Positions 43,042 to 53,647 are shown, counted from the stretch's first letter. The stretch is 64,000 bases of DNA from Bacteroidales bacterium (GCA_017443025.1 JAFSPG010000001.1:62001-126000); one strand, 5' to 3'. Made by a program: numbers and translations. The notes: generated from the letters alone by a model not told the origin.

Positions 43042-44313
43042 ATGAGGGCCATTCTGCTTAAAAACATCGCGCTGGACGGTTCTCAAAAGGACATTTTAAT
43101 CAAAGACGGCATTATCGCCGACATCTGCGCGCCTGAGGGTGCGGGGGCTGACATAACCCCCGACGCCGAGATAGTTGATTGTAGAGGAAAGGCAGCGTTC
43201 CCCGGTTTCATCAACATGCATACCCACGCCGGAATGGCTCTGATGCGCGGGATGCAGGAAGATGTCAACTTCCAGGTATGGATCGACAATGTCTGGAAGA
43301 TGGAGAAAGGCATTGACCCCGACTTCATCTACTGGAGCACGAAAGCGGCCGCCCTGGAAATGATAAAGACAGGCACCACCACCTTCAACGACCAGTACTG
43401 GTTCATCCCTGATGCCCACAGAGCGGTCGCGGAAATGGGAATCAGCCCGGTATTTTCCTATGTCTTTCTCGACGGCGGCGATGCCTCCAAGGCCGAAAGG
43501 CAGAAAGACGAGTTCCTTAGCCTCTACGAGCAGTCGCTTTCCTGGAAAGACGATGCCAAACTCATCGTCACCTTCCACGCCGTCTACTCAGTAAGCGAAG
43601 AACTGATTGTCTGGGCCGCGGAATTCGCCCGCAAGCACAATCTCCTGCTTCACGCCCATCTCAGCGAAACAAGGAGTGAAGTTGAAAACTGCAAGGCCTC
43701 CCACGGAGGGCTCTCCCCCGTCGAGTACCTCGACCGCCTCGGCATACTCGGCCCCGACCTCATCGCAGCCCACACCCTGTGGCTCTCCGATAACGACATC
43801 CGTCTTCTCGGCGAGCATAAAGTCAACTGTGTCCATAACATAAATTCAAACCTCAAACTAGCGTCGGGATACCAGTTCAAGTATCAGGAACTGCGTGATG
43901 CCGGCGCCAATGTCTGCCTAGGAACCGACGGCTGCGCCTCTTCGAACAACCTCGACATGCTCGAGGCCATGAAAACATCAGCCATCGTCCAGAAAGCCTG
44001 GAGAGATGACCCTACGGCCATGCCTCTCGAAGAACTTGCCGCCGCCGCAACGATTAACGGTGCCCGCGCCCTGCACCTGAACACCGGAGAAATCGCCGTC
44101 GGCAAACGCGCCGACATCCTGATTGTCGACACCGACAACAGTTTCTTCCTCTCGCCCGCCCCCTTCCTCGCCAACTTCGTTTACTCGGCCCACAGCGACT
44201 GCATCGATTCAGTAATCGCAGGAGGCCGTTTCGTAATGAAGCACCGCATAGTCACCGGAGAGAAGGAAATCCTTGAAGGCGCCAGGACAGTATTGTACAA
44301 AATCAAACCATAA
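43042..44313 (+). CDS. Amidohydrolase, MTA/SAH deaminase-like
   Basis: The 423-residue metal-dependent amidohydrolase of the TRZ/ATZ-MtaD group has metal ligands in MHTHAG (first HxH), HAHLSET, HTLWL and the Asp of LGTDG. It most probably deaminates 5'-methylthioadenosine or S-adenosylhomocysteine (or adenosine) to the inosine form. This fits the purine nucleoside phosphorylase gene 26 bases downstream, which could then split the inosine product. Other aryl-amine substrates cannot be excluded. Confidence 0.82.
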   Translation: MRAILLKNIALDGSQKDILIKDGIIADICAPEGAGADITPDAEIVDCRGKAAFPGFINMHTHAGMALMRGMQEDVNFQVWIDNVWKMEKGIDPDFIYWSTKAAALEMIKTGTTTFNDQYWFIPDAHRAVAEMGISPVFSYVFLDGGDASKAERQKDEFLSLYEQSLSWKDDAKLIVTFHAVYSVSEELIVWAAEFARKHNLLLHAHLSETRSEVENCKASHGGLSPVEYLDRLGILGPDLIAAHTLWLSDNDIRLLGEHKVNCVHNINSNLKLASGYQFKYQELRDAGANVCLGTDGCASSNNLDMLEAMKTSAIVQKAWRDDPTAMPLEELAAAATINGARALHLNTGEIAVGKRADILIVDTDNSFFLSPAPFLANFVYSAHSDCIDSVIAGGRFVMKHRIVTGEKEILEGARTVLYKIKP

Positions 44314-44339
44314 TAAACTTCATAAGCACATATAACACA

Positions 44340-45173
44340 ATGGATCAGAGAGTTGAAAGAATTTATAACGCAGCCGATTATATAAAGGGAATCCTTGAGC
44401 CTAAGGGGCTTAAACCTACTGTGGGTATCGTTCTCGGAAGCGGCCTCGGCAAGCTCGCCGAGCTCATCGAGAATCCTACTGTTATCCCGTACAAAGACAT
44501 TCCCTGGTTCCCGTTGTCAACGGCCATCGGCCATAAGGGCAACTACATCGTAGGTACCCTCGGAGGCAAGACGGTCATAGCGATGCAGGGCCGCGTACAC
44601 TATTACGAGGGCTATACGATGGAGCAGGTAACCATGCCAATCAGGGTAATGAAGGTGGTCGGAATCACCCATCTGTTCGTATCCAATGCCGCCGGCGGCG
44701 TAAACTACGACTACCACCTCGGGGACCTGATGATTATCAAAGACCACATCAATCACATCCCCAATCCCCTCGTAGGCCCCAACATGGCTGAATTCGGCCC
44801 CCGTTTCCCCGACATGACAAGGCCTTACGACCTCGAGCTCATCAAAAAGGCCGAGAAGATTGCGGCCGAGCTCGACATCAAAGTACACAAGGGAGTTTAC
44901 TTCGGAGGCACGGGGCCCACTTATGAAACCCCGGCCGAATACAAGTTCATCCGCATCATCGGCGGCGACGTTACCGGCATGTCCACCATCCCGGAGGTTA
45001 TCATCGCCAGGCATATGGACGTCAAGGTATTCGGTATGTCGGTGGTAACCAACGAGGCCCACGACCACTACGCCGAAGATTACGTGAACGACGGCGACGA
45101 TGTCATCGCAGCAGCGAACGCCGCAGCCGACAAGATGGCCAAGATATTCGTCCGCCTTCTTGAATCAATCTAA
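44340..45173 (+). CDS. Purine nucleoside phosphorylase (trimeric type I)
   Basis: Cleaves inosine and guanosine with phosphate to base plus ribose-1-phosphate. The 277 residues show the PNP-I/MTAP fold: [60 protein letters not shown] places Asn at the 6-oxopurine-recognition site, so it is a PNP rather than an MTA phosphorylase. It is probably co-transcribed with the deaminase gene for purine salvage. Confidence 0.94.
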   Translation: MDQRVERIYNAADYIKGILEPKGLKPTVGIVLGSGLGKLAELIENPTVIPYKDIPWFPLSTAIGHKGNYIVGTLGGKTVIAMQGRVHYYEGYTMEQVTMPIRVMKVVGITHLFVSNAAGGVNYDYHLGDLMIIKDHINHIPNPLVGPNMAEFGPRFPDMTRPYDLELIKKAEKIAAELDIKVHKGVYFGGTGPTYETPAEYKFIRIIGGDVTGMSTIPEVIIARHMDVKVFGMSVVTNEAHDHYAEDYVNDGDDVIAAANAAADKMAKIFVRLLESI

Positions 45174-45181
45174 TTTTTTTG

Positions 45182-45189
45182 TAAATTTG
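45182..45189 (+). promoter_or_regulatory. Promoter -7 box of the coiled-coil/zapA unit
   Basis: TAAATTTG lies 25 bases upstream of the ATG at 45215. It sits right behind the PNP stop codon. Confidence 0.55.
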
Positions 45190-45214
45190 CGCCGATTAGA
45201 CCGAACGTAACGCT

Positions 45215-45487
45215 ATGCTTGAAGATCTGAGGACATATTTTGAGCGGCTCGTCGCCCTTTACGAGGGGCAGAAAGCCGAGTGCAGCAGGCTGTCCGCAGA
45301 GCTCGAAAGCAGCAAGCTTGAACGCGAGGCCTTGTCGGAAAAGATAAAAGGGCTGGAAAGGGAGATAGATAACCTTAAACTGACCCATGCTTTCAGTACC
45401 CCGGAAGGCGGAAACCACGTCGCCCGGGAGAAGATAGAGAAGATGATAAGGCAGCTGGACAAATGCATAGCCCAGCTTGAACAATAA
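45215..45487 (+). CDS. Small coiled-coil protein upstream of zapA
   Basis: The 90 residues are nearly all heptad-patterned helix (ECSRLSAELESSKLEREALSEKIKGLEREIDNLK). A short break (FSTPEGGN) precedes a second amphipathic helix. No enzymatic domain is present. It resembles ZapB-like division coiled coils in size and composition. Its position 11 bases upstream of zapA suggests a division role, which is inference. Confidence 0.7.
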   Translation: MLEDLRTYFERLVALYEGQKAECSRLSAELESSKLEREALSEKIKGLEREIDNLKLTHAFSTPEGGNHVAREKIEKMIRQLDKCIAQLEQ

Positions 45488-45498
45488 AACGGAGTTCG

Positions 45499-45783
45499 AT
45501 GGACCAACGGATTACGATACGCATCGCCGACAAAGACTACGCTCTAAAGGCAAGTTCCCCCCAGCAGGAGGAACTTATCAGGCGTGCCGCAGCCTCCATC
45601 AACAGAAAAATTGCCGCATTCTCGGAAAAATATCCAGGCAAGGAGATGGTCGACATCCTGTCGTTTGTCGCCCTCAACGAAGCCATGGGTTCTTTTGGCG
45701 CACAACAGTCGGTTGACGCCGTAAAAGCTGAAGCAGAGTCATTGCTAAAAGACATATCGTCTTACCTCGACAGCTCCAAGTAG
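45499..45783 (+). CDS. zapA: Cell division protein ZapA
   Basis: Cross-links FtsZ protofilaments at the division ring. The 94 residues form a ZapA globular domain (ITIRIADKDYALKAS, then EELIRRAAASINRKI) followed by a coiled coil. The MVDILSFVALNEA helix is typical of the family. It is followed by 6S RNA, the same order as zapA-ssrS in gammaproteobacteria. Confidence 0.9.
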   Translation: MDQRITIRIADKDYALKASSPQQEELIRRAAASINRKIAAFSEKYPGKEMVDILSFVALNEAMGSFGAQQSVDAVKAEAESLLKDISSYLDSSK

Positions 45784-45789
45784 AGGAAT

Positions 45790-45972
45790 AAATACCGCCG
45801 CCCTGCCGGCTGAAAACAACAGTTCTTCAACGAACAGGGTAGTTTATCCCGTGGAAGGCGGGCCTGAACCGGCATAAGCCGGTCTGCCTCAAGGCAGCGC
45901 AGGATTACTGAAACCGGGATGGCCCCAAATCTTGCAATATAGATTTTTCTGACCTTACGGCGGCGGTTTTTT
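45790..45972 (+). ncRNA. ssrS: 6S RNA
   Basis: Binds housekeeping RNA polymerase as a promoter mimic. Evidence is structural and positional. The roughly 180-base gap between zapA and rny holds no ORF. The ends pair over nine bases (ACCGCCGCC at 45794-45802 with GGCGGCGGT at 45959-45967), inner GC-rich arms flank a looser centre, and the 3' arm ends in six T like a terminator. I assign it from the long closed rod and the zapA neighbour; I could not match the central bubble base by base. Confidence 0.72.
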
Positions 45973-45994
45973 AACTATATATAAAAACAACGAT

Positions 45995-47539
45995 ATGACA
46001 ACTGTTTTAGCATTGGTTATCGGAGCCGCAGCAGGCGGCGCGGTATCACTTGGAGCCTACGCAATCGTGAGGAAGATTGTTCTCGGCAGCCGTAAGGCAA
46101 GCATCATCGAAGAAGCCGAGAAAGAAGGAGAGAACATCAAGAAGGAAAAGATACTCCAGGCCAAGGAAAGATTCCTCCAGCTCAAAAGCGAGCACGACAA
46201 ATACGTAAACGAAAAGAACGCTCAAATCCGCGAGACCGAATCCCGCCTCAAGCAGAAGGAAAACACACTCAATCAGCAGAGCGGAGAGCTCCAGAAGAAG
46301 ATTCACGAGAATGAAAATATCAAGAGCTCCCTCAACGGCCAGCGCGAGAGTCTCGAGCGCAAGAGCAAGGAACTCGACGAACTCAAAGCCGGAGTGAACA
46401 AGCAGATTGAAAGCATAGCCGGACTTTCCGCCGCCGACGCCAAGGCCCTCCTCATGGAGAATATGAAAGCCGAGGCCAGGACGGAAGCTGCCGCTTACAT
46501 CAACGATACAATGGACGAGGCTCGCCTTAACGCAGCCCGCGAAGCCAAGAGAATAGTAATTTCAACGATTCAGAGGACTGCCGCCGAAACGGCCATCGAA
46601 AATGCCGTCACCTCCTTCCCTATCGACAACGATGAGATAAAAGGTCGCATCATCGGCCGTGAGGGCCGCAACATCCGCGCCCTGGAGGCCGCCACCGGAG
46701 TTGAAATCGTGGTTGACGACACTCCCGACGCCATCCTCCTTTCTGCCTTCGACCCTGTGCGCCGTGAAGTAGCCCGCCTGGCCCTTCACCAGTTGGTCGT
46801 TGACGGCCGTATCCATCCGGCCCGCATCGAGGAAGTCGTAGCCAAGGTCCAGAAGCAGCTCGAAGAAGAGATGCTCGAAACCGGTAAACGCACCTGCATA
46901 GACCTCGGAATCCACGGCATGCATATTGAGCTTGTCAAGCTCATCGGCCGAATGAAATACCGTTCATCCTACGGACAGAACCTTCTGCAGCACGCCCGCG
47001 AGGTGGCCAATATCAGTGCGATAATGGCCTCCGAACTTGGCCTCAACGCCAAGATGGCCAAGCGCGCCGGCCTCCTTCACGATATCGGAAAAGTCTCCGA
47101 TGAAGACCCCGAACTGCCGCACGCCCTTCTCGGTGCCAAGCTGGCCGAGATGTACAAGGAGCGTCCCGAGATTTGCAACGCCATAGGTGCGCACCACGAG
47201 GAAATGGAGATGACCACCATCATCGCCCCTATCGTGCTTGTGGGTGATGCCATTTCCGGCGCCCGTCCCGGTGCCCGCCGCGAAGTCATCGAATCCTACA
47301 TCAAGAGGCTCAAAGGTATGGAAGACCTTGCCAGCAGCTATCCCGGCGTCACTAAGAGCTATGCCATCCAGGCCGGCCGCGAACTCCGCGTAGTTGTCGG
47401 AGCCGAGGAAGTCTCCGACGAGCAGGCCGCCGATCTCTCCGGACAGATTGCCCAGAAGATTCAGAACGAGATGACATATCCCGGACAGGTCAAGATTACT
47501 GTTATCCGCGAAACCCGCGCTGTAGCTTACGCAAAATAA
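45995..47539 (+). CDS. rny: Ribonuclease Y
   Basis: A membrane-anchored endoribonuclease that starts mRNA decay. The 514 residues comprise an N-terminal transmembrane helix (3-25), a long coiled coil (about 30-190), a KH domain (about 205-270, [17 protein letters not shown]) and an HD domain with the metal ligands in LLHDIGK and GAHHEE. Length and order match the family. Confidence 0.96.
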   Translation: MTTVLALVIGAAAGGAVSLGAYAIVRKIVLGSRKASIIEEAEKEGENIKKEKILQAKERFLQLKSEHDKYVNEKNAQIRETESRLKQKENTLNQQSGELQKKIHENENIKSSLNGQRESLERKSKELDELKAGVNKQIESIAGLSAADAKALLMENMKAEARTEAAAYINDTMDEARLNAAREAKRIVISTIQRTAAETAIENAVTSFPIDNDEIKGRIIGREGRNIRALEAATGVEIVVDDTPDAILLSAFDPVRREVARLALHQLVVDGRIHPARIEEVVAKVQKQLEEEMLETGKRTCIDLGIHGMHIELVKLIGRMKYRSSYGQNLLQHAREVANISAIMASELGLNAKMAKRAGLLHDIGKVSDEDPELPHALLGAKLAEMYKERPEICNAIGAHHEEMEMTTIIAPIVLVGDAISGARPGARREVIESYIKRLKGMEDLASSYPGVTKSYAIQAGRELRVVVGAEEVSDEQAADLSGQIAQKIQNEMTYPGQVKITVIRETRAVAYAK

Positions 47540-47543
47540 GTAG

Positions 47544-49409
47544 ATGAAAAAGCTCTTCGCATACTTCACTTCGTTTCTGGCCCTGGCAGTTTTCCAGGCC
47601 GGAGCACAGTCGGTCAAATGGTCCGCAGCCTTTTCTTTCGACGGCGGCTCAGGTGAGGCGGAGCTTGTCTTCTCCGGCACCGCCGCAGAGGGCTATCATA
47701 TTTACGACGTCACAGACCAATATAGCGCACCTTACATAGAATTCACCCTTCTTGAAGGATGCAAGAAAATAGGCAGCCTTTATTGCAAGACCGAAGCTGA
47801 AGCGGGCGAGAACGGAGAAAAGATTCTTCAAGGAAGCTTCCAACTGGCCCAAAAAATTGAGTTAACTTCAGGCGAAGGCGCCGTCAAGGCTGCCGGAACC
47901 ATCTCCTGGATTGCCTGCTCCGGCCATATGTGCGGCTCTCCCGAAGACTGGGAGTTCAGCATCGAGGCCGCTGCGCCGGCAGAGAGTGACGGAAACCTCT
48001 GGGCCCTGATAATCGAGGCCATACTCTGGGGCTTTGCAATGCTCCTTACTCCCTGCGTATTCCCGATGATTCCGATGACGGTTTCATTCTTCCTTAAGAA
48101 CGGAGCCGCTGCGGCAGGGCGCTTCAAGGCCTTGATGTACGGAGTCTTCATTATCCTGCTATATACCGTCCCGATTTCCATCATCATAGGCCTTACCTGG
48201 CTGATAGGCGGAGAGGCAGTAACTGCAGACATTTTCAACTGGCTCGCTACGCACTGGATTCCGAACGTGATATTCTTCGCGGTATTCCTGATTTTCGCGC
48301 TGTCGTTCTTCGGGGCCTTCGAAATCACACTTCCCTCGAAGCTTGTCAACAAGAGCGACGCCAAGTCCGACCAAAAGGGGCTTGCAGGAGTATTCTTCAT
48401 GGCTCTCACCCTCGTGCTGGTATCATTCTCATGCACAGGGCCAATAGTCGGAACCGTCCTTATAAAATCCACCCAGGGAGAGTTCTGGGCTCCGATGGTA
48501 ACGATGCTAGCCTTCTCGGCTGCCTTCGCCTTCGGCTTCACCCTCTTCGCCCTCTTCCCTACTATTCTGAAGAACGGTCCCTGGCTTAATTCCGTAAAGG
48601 TTGTATTCGGCTTCCTCGAACTGGCCTTCGGCCTCAAGTTCCTCAGCGTCGCCGACCAGACCTATCACTGGCACCTCCTCGACCGCGAAGTTTACCTTGC
48701 AATATGGATAGTGATTTTTGCCCTGCTCGGATTCTACCTGCTCGGCAAAATCCGCTTCAAATACGACGAAAAAGTCGAGCATATAGGCATCGTAAGGCTT
48801 GGTCTGGCAATAGCCAGCTTCGCATTTACCGTATATATGCTTCCGGGGATGTGGGGCGCTCCGCTCAAGGGAATCTCGGGGTATCTGCCTCCGCTTGAAA
48901 CCCAGGATTTCATAATGGGGCAGGGCGCGGCAGGGCCGAAGGCCGCCGTCGCCTCAAGGTACGATTTGAGGCTCCCATTAGGACTGGACGGATACTTCAC
49001 AATCGAGGAAGGGCTCGAAGCTGCCAAGGCGCAGGATAAGCCGGTATTCATCGATATCACCGGACACGGCTGCGTCAACTGCCGCGAGATGGAGCAGCGG
49101 GTTCTCTCCGACGAAAGGATTCTCGGCCTTCTGCGCGACAAATTCATAGTCGTAGCCCTTTACACCGACGACAAAACTTCCCTCCCCGAATCCGAGTGGC
49201 TTACCACCAAAAACGGCAAGGTTCTCAAGGACATCGGGCGCGTCAATTCATATATAGTGCGTGAGCGCTTCGGGGTTGCGGCCCAGCCCAACTACACGAT
49301 TCTCGACAAGGAAGGAAAGCAGCTCGTTCCGGTGCGCGGATACAACCTCAGCGTAGAAGATTACGAGGCCTTCCTGCAGAAAGGCCTGGAGGCATTTTAC
49401 AATAAATAA
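47544..49409 (+). CDS. dsbD: Thiol:disulfide interchange protein DsbD-like
   Basis: Moves reducing power from cytosolic thioredoxin to the periplasm. The 621 residues comprise a signal peptide (1-21, ending AGA-Q), an N-terminal beta domain with two Cys (WIACSGHMCG), and a DsbD transmembrane domain of about eight helices (LLTPCVFPMIPMTVSFF and SCTGPIVGT hold the two membrane Cys). A C-terminal thioredoxin domain has GCVNCREM as CxxC. It starts 4 bases after the rny stop. Confidence 0.93.
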   Translation: MKKLFAYFTSFLALAVFQAGAQSVKWSAAFSFDGGSGEAELVFSGTAAEGYHIYDVTDQYSAPYIEFTLLEGCKKIGSLYCKTEAEAGENGEKILQGSFQLAQKIELTSGEGAVKAAGTISWIACSGHMCGSPEDWEFSIEAAAPAESDGNLWALIIEAILWGFAMLLTPCVFPMIPMTVSFFLKNGAAAAGRFKALMYGVFIILLYTVPISIIIGLTWLIGGEAVTADIFNWLATHWIPNVIFFAVFLIFALSFFGAFEITLPSKLVNKSDAKSDQKGLAGVFFMALTLVLVSFSCTGPIVGTVLIKSTQGEFWAPMVTMLAFSAAFAFGFTLFALFPTILKNGPWLNSVKVVFGFLELAFGLKFLSVADQTYHWHLLDREVYLAIWIVIFALLGFYLLGKIRFKYDEKVEHIGIVRLGLAIASFAFTVYMLPGMWGAPLKGISGYLPPLETQDFIMGQGAAGPKAAVASRYDLRLPLGLDGYFTIEEGLEAAKAQDKPVFIDITGHGCVNCREMEQRVLSDERILGLLRDKFIVVALYTDDKTSLPESEWLTTKNGKVLKDIGRVNSYIVRERFGVAAQPNYTILDKEGKQLVPVRGYNLSVEDYEAFLQKGLEAFYNK

Positions 49410-49444
49410 GATTTCTCCACTCGCTTCGCTCGGTCGAAATGACA
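49408..49444 (-). repeat. 37-base dispersed repeat, copy 2
   Basis: It is the inverted match of 7004-7040, with a perfect inner palindrome (CGAGCGAAGCGAG) that copy 1 has lost. It lies between dsbD and the 5'-nucleotidase gene and touches the dsbD stop codon. Confidence 0.75.
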
Positions 49445-49458
49445 GTTTCTTTTATAAA

Positions 49459-51207
49459 ATGAAAATATTCCCTTTAATTCTCGTCGCAGCAGTTTCGGTT
49501 TCCTGCGGGCGTAGTATCGCCGACGGAAGCTATGAACTTCACGTTCTTTCGACGAACGACGTTCACGGAGCCTGGTTCGACTCAACATATACGGGCGGGC
49601 ACATCAGGAATTCCCTTTTTGCTGCAAATCACTACATCGACAGCGTCAGGGCCGCGGCCGGAGCATCATCAGTACTCCTGATTGACGCTGGCGACTGCCT
49701 TCAGGGCGACAATGCCGCCTACTATTATAATTATGTAGATACCCTCTCGCCGCATCTTTATCCGAGAATAGCCCGGTATATGAAGTACGATGCCATTGCA
49801 GTGGGCAATCACGATATCGAGACGGGGCATAAGGTTTACGACCGCGTGGCAAAGGAGCTCCACGAAGCCGGAATCCCCTTCCTCGGAGCAAATGCCGTCC
49901 GCAACGATAACGGCAAGTCCTATTTCCCGGAATATGCAATCATTGAAAAGGGCGGGCTTAAAGTTGCCGTTCTAGGATACGGCAATGCCAACATAGATGC
50001 CTGGCTCGCCGAAGAAATCTGGAGCGGAATGACCTTTGGGCTTATCAGGAAAAGGATTCAGGAAGATGTCGACCGCATAAAATCCAAGGAGAAACCCGAC
50101 GTAATGATAGTCGTGATGCATTCAGGTACCGGCAGCGGAGACGGCCTGTCCCGCGAGAGCGAAGCCCTGGACGCCTTCAACTCCGTGAAGGGCGTGGACT
50201 TCCTGCTCTGCGGCCACGACCACAGGCCAGTTGTCATAACCCGCGACTCCACCTGCCTTCTCAATTCCGGCAGCCATTGCCGCTACATCGCCCACGGCAT
50301 CCTGAACCTTGAAGTCAAGGACGGAAAAATTGCGGAAAAGAAATTCAGCAGCGAACTCATCAAAGTGGGCCGGGAAAAGGCCGACACCGCCATGCGGAGC
50401 GCCTTCGCACCCGAATTCAAAGCCGTAAAGGCCTTCTCCTGCAGGGAAATCGGTCAGCTGAACGTACCGCTTGTCATACCCTCGGCCTACAGGGGAATGA
50501 GCGAATATATCAATCTCCTGCACACCGTCTGCCTGGAGGCGAGCGGAGCCGACATCTCCATGGCCGCTCCCCTCACCTACAAAGGAAGCATCGAGGCCGG
50601 AACGCTGATTTACAACGACCTCTTCAAGATTTATCCATTCGAAAACCAGCTTTATGTAGTCAGGATGACTGGGGCCGAAATCAAGAATTATCTCGAAAAA
50701 TCATACGACAACTGGATCAACACCATTTCATCCTCAAAAGACCATCTGCTGAAAATAAGGCAGAGGGATGATGCCCGCACAGGGCAGAAGGGCTGGTCCT
50801 TCGTCAACCGTTCCTACAACTTCGACTCCGCCGGAGGTCTATTCTATTCGGTAGGCGTAACCAAACCCTTCGGGCAGAGAATCCATATCTCCGGAACGGC
50901 CGGAGGGGAATTATTCCTTCCCGACAAGGAGTATACCGTCGCACTTACCTCCTACAGGGCCAACGGTGGCGGAGGCCTGCTCCGCGAAGGCGCAGGAATC
51001 GATACGGACAGGATTGAAGAAAGGATTGTAGCCAGATATCCCGAAATCAGGGAGCTGGTATATCAATATATCCTGAAGAACGGTTCCATCGAAAAGGACG
51101 CCATAGGAAATACAGGTTTGATAGGCGCCTGGAGTTTCGTTCCTTCAGCGCTGGCAGACTTCGTCCTTAGCAAGGACATGGAGTTGCTTTTCCCCTCAAA
51201 GAAATAA
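49459..51207 (+). CDS. 5'-nucleotidase/UDP-sugar hydrolase-type lipoprotein
   Basis: The 582-residue enzyme has a lipoprotein signal (VSVSC, Cys16) followed by a calcineurin-type metallophosphatase domain (STNDVHG, DAGDCLQGD, VGNHDIE, VMHSGTGSG, LLCGHDH) and a C-terminal 5'-nucleotidase domain (about 330-560, with SYNFDSAGG-like NFDSAGGLFY). It is predicted to release phosphate and nucleosides from nucleotides outside the inner membrane. It ends 8 bases from the convergent ffh stop. Confidence 0.9.
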   Translation: MKIFPLILVAAVSVSCGRSIADGSYELHVLSTNDVHGAWFDSTYTGGHIRNSLFAANHYIDSVRAAAGASSVLLIDAGDCLQGDNAAYYYNYVDTLSPHLYPRIARYMKYDAIAVGNHDIETGHKVYDRVAKELHEAGIPFLGANAVRNDNGKSYFPEYAIIEKGGLKVAVLGYGNANIDAWLAEEIWSGMTFGLIRKRIQEDVDRIKSKEKPDVMIVVMHSGTGSGDGLSRESEALDAFNSVKGVDFLLCGHDHRPVVITRDSTCLLNSGSHCRYIAHGILNLEVKDGKIAEKKFSSELIKVGREKADTAMRSAFAPEFKAVKAFSCREIGQLNVPLVIPSAYRGMSEYINLLHTVCLEASGADISMAAPLTYKGSIEAGTLIYNDLFKIYPFENQLYVVRMTGAEIKNYLEKSYDNWINTISSSKDHLLKIRQRDDARTGQKGWSFVNRSYNFDSAGGLFYSVGVTKPFGQRIHISGTAGGELFLPDKEYTVALTSYRANGGGGLLREGAGIDTDRIEERIVARYPEIRELVYQYILKNGSIEKDAIGNTGLIGAWSFVPSALADFVLSKDMELLFPSKK

Positions 51208-51215
51208 GGACTCCG

Positions 51216-52538
51216 CTATCTGCGGAAGCCCTTCATTTTCTGCATCAGATTACCGGTCATTGCCGTCTTCATCATCTTTCTAGTTCCTTCGAACTGCTTG
51301 ATTAGGCGGTTGACTTCGGCTATGTTTGTGCCCGAGCCGTCCGCGATTCTCTTGCGGCGGCTGCCGTTAATGGCATCCGGGTGCTCCCTCTCGTAGGGAG
51401 TCATCGACATTATGATGGCCTCTACGCTCTTGAAGGCATCGTTGTCCATATCGACGTCCTTCAAGGCCTTGCCTACACCGGGAATCATTGAAGCGAGGTC
51501 CTTGATGTTGCCCATCTTCTTGACCTGCTGAATCTGCTCGTAGAAGTCGTTGAAGGTAAACTGGTCCTTGGCGAGTTTCTTCTTGAGTTCGCGGGCCTGC
51601 TTTTCGTCGAACTGCTGCTGGGCCTTCTCCACGAGCGAAACGACATCGCCCATACCGAGGATGCGGTCGGCGATACGGTCGGGGTGGAAGATATCGAGGG
51701 CCTCCATCTTTTCTCCGGAGGAAACGAACTTGATGGGCTTGCCTACGACAGCCTTGATGCTGAGAGCCGCACCGCCGCGAGTATCACCGTCCATCTTGGT
51801 AAGGACCACTCCGTCGAAGTCGAGCCTGTCGTTGAAGGCCTTGGCCGTCTCGACGGCATCCTGGCCGGTCATGGCATCGACGACGAAGAGGGTTTCCTGA
51901 GGGTTGACGGCCTTGTGGAGGGCGGAGATTTCATTCATCAGCTCCTCATCTACGGCAAGGCGGCCGGCGGTATCGATGATAACTACGGAATAACCTTCGG
52001 TCTTGGCCGTCTTGATGGCTTTGTCGGCAATCTTGATAGGGTCTTTCTCGCCTTCGATTGTGAACACAGGCACTTCAACCTGTTCTCCGAGAACTTTCAG
52101 CTGTTCGATGGCAGCGGGGCGGAAAGTATCGCAGGCCGCGAGCATTACCTTCATTCCCCTGCGGCTCTTGATATGCAGGGCGAGCTTTCCTGAGAAAGTA
52201 GTCTTACCAGAACCGTTAAGACCGGCTACAAGGATGACGGCCGGACTGCCCTTGAGGTTGATATCGCTGGCATTGCTGCCCATGAAGGCGGCAAGTTCGT
52301 CGTGGACGATCTTGACCATCTGCTGCTGCGGCTTGACAGCAGTAAGCACGTTCTGGCCGATGGCTTCCGACTTGACGCGGTCGCAGAAGTCCTTGGCCAC
52401 TCGGTAGCTGACATCAGCGTCGAGCAGGGCCTTGCGTATATCCTTGACAGTTTCGGAAATATTGATTTCGGTGATTTTGCCTTCACCGCGAAGTATCTTG
52501 AACGACCTCTCCAGCCTTTCACTCAGATTCTCAAACAT
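51216..52538 (-). CDS. ffh: Signal recognition particle protein Ffh
   Basis: Targets nascent membrane proteins to the translocon as a GTPase with SRP RNA. The 440 residues comprise an N domain (MFENLSERLERSFK), a G domain (GLNGSGKTTFSGKLA, DTFRPAAIEQL, DTAGRLAVDEEL, TKMDGDTRGGAAL) and an M domain rich in Met. I chose the ATG at 52538. An in-frame ATG at 52571 lies upstream of the -7 box (TAAATTTG, minus 52559-52566) and adds 11 residues foreign to the family. Confidence 0.96.
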   Translation of the reverse strand: MFENLSERLERSFKILRGEGKITEINISETVKDIRKALLDADVSYRVAKDFCDRVKSEAIGQNVLTAVKPQQQMVKIVHDELAAFMGSNASDINLKGSPAVILVAGLNGSGKTTFSGKLALHIKSRRGMKVMLAACDTFRPAAIEQLKVLGEQVEVPVFTIEGEKDPIKIADKAIKTAKTEGYSVVIIDTAGRLAVDEELMNEISALHKAVNPQETLFVVDAMTGQDAVETAKAFNDRLDFDGVVLTKMDGDTRGGAALSIKAVVGKPIKFVSSGEKMEALDIFHPDRIADRILGMGDVVSLVEKAQQQFDEKQARELKKKLAKDQFTFNDFYEQIQQVKKMGNIKDLASMIPGVGKALKDVDMDNDAFKSVEAIIMSMTPYEREHPDAINGSRRKRIADGSGTNIAEVNRLIKQFEGTRKMMKTAMTGNLMQKMKGFRR

Positions 52539-52558
52539 AAAGCCTTTCCAATTTTTTG

Positions 52559-52588
52559 CAAATTTAATCAAAAAAATCTCTAATTTTG
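52559..52588. promoter_or_regulatory. Divergent promoters of ffh and the deoxyhypusine-synthase-like gene
   Basis: TAAATTTG (minus, 52559-52566) faces ffh. TAATTTTG (plus, 52581-52588) faces the gene at 52673, giving it a leader of about 80 bases with no clear fold. Confidence 0.65.
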
Positions 52589-52672
52589 TGTTTTGTGACC
52601 GCAGCGCGGGAATTTACTTGATTATTCAGCGCCGGCCGAGTTTAAATATTTGGTTTATAACTATTCGGAAAA

Positions 52673-53647
52673 ATGGAAAAAGGACCTGTATCACAGTTCA
52701 TTACCCATCACTATCGCCACTTCAATTCCGCAGCTCTCATCGACGCTGCCAAGGCTTACGAAGACCTTCTGAACAAGGGTGGCAAGATGTTTCTCGCAAT
52801 GGCCGGCGCGATGAGTACGGCCGAGCTCGGACTTTCCCTCGCCGAGATGATTCGCCAGGACAAAATCGCTTTTGTCTGCTGCAGCGCCAACAACCTTGAG
52901 GAAGACATCATGAATCTCGTGGCCCACTCCCACTATTACAGGGTGCCCGGCTACCGCGATCTCACCCCCAAGCAGGAGCAGGAGCTTCTCGACAACCACT
53001 ACAACCGTGTCACCGACACCTGCATCCCCGAAGAGGAAGCATTCCGTCGTCTTGAAAAACACCTTGTAGAGGTATGGGACAAAGCCAAGGCCGAAGGCAA
53101 GCGCTATCTTCCCTACGAATTCATCTATCAGATGATTCGCAGCGGCGTTCTGGAGCAGTACTACGAGATTGACCCCAAGGACAGCTGGGTCGTGGCCGCC
53201 TGTGAGAAGAATATCCCCATCATCTGCCCTGCCTGGGAAGACTGCACCACCGGCAATATCTTCACGGCACACGTAATCCGCGGCGAATATGATCCGCATA
53301 TGGTTATCCAGGGCGTAGAGGTAATGATGTTCCTCGTAGACTGGTACAAGAAGAATTCCGCAGGCGCTGGAGTCGGCTTCTTCCAGATTGGCGGCGGTAC
53401 CGCCGGCGACTTCCCCATCTGCTGCGTTCCGATGATGGAGCAGGACCTCGGCTGGACCGGAACTCCCCTCTGGGCATACTTCTGCCAGATTTCCGACTCC
53501 ACCACTTCATACGGTTCCTATTCCGGCGCCGTTCCCAACGAAAAGATTACTTGGGGCAAGCTCGCCCCCGAAACTCCTAAGTTCATAGTAGAATCCGACG
53601 CCACAATCGTAGCGCCGCTGATTTTCGCCTATGTACTTGGCTGGTAA
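52673..53647 (+). CDS. Deoxyhypusine synthase family enzyme
   Basis: A 324-residue protein of the NAD-dependent deoxyhypusine synthase fold. The family lysine is Lys291 in NEKITWGK, and the NAD-binding region includes GGGTAGDFP and YGSYSGAVP. Archaea and eukaryotes use the enzyme to modify eIF5A. Bacteria lack eIF5A, and bacterial homologues are thought to move the aminobutyl group between polyamines, as in homospermidine formation. The substrate here is inferred. The 3' end overlaps the next gene by 17 bases. Confidence 0.9.
   Translation: MEKGPVSQFITHHYRHFNSAALIDAAKAYEDLLNKGGKMFLAMAGAMSTAELGLSLAEMIRQDKIAFVCCSANNLEEDIMNLVAHSHYYRVPGYRDLTPKQEQELLDNHYNRVTDTCIPEEEAFRRLEKHLVEVWDKAKAEGKRYLPYEFIYQMIRSGVLEQYYEIDPKDSWVVAACEKNIPIICPAWEDCTTGNIFTAHVIRGEYDPHMVIQGVEVMMFLVDWYKKNSAGAGVGFFQIGGGTAGDFPICCVPMMEQDLGWTGTPLWAYFCQISDSTTSYGSYSGAVPNEKITWGKLAPETPKFIVESDATIVAPLIFAYVLGW

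Noticed and set aside
52539-52571. Upstream start for Ffh
   Set aside because: The first ATG lies before the likely transcription start, and the family begins at MFENLSERL.
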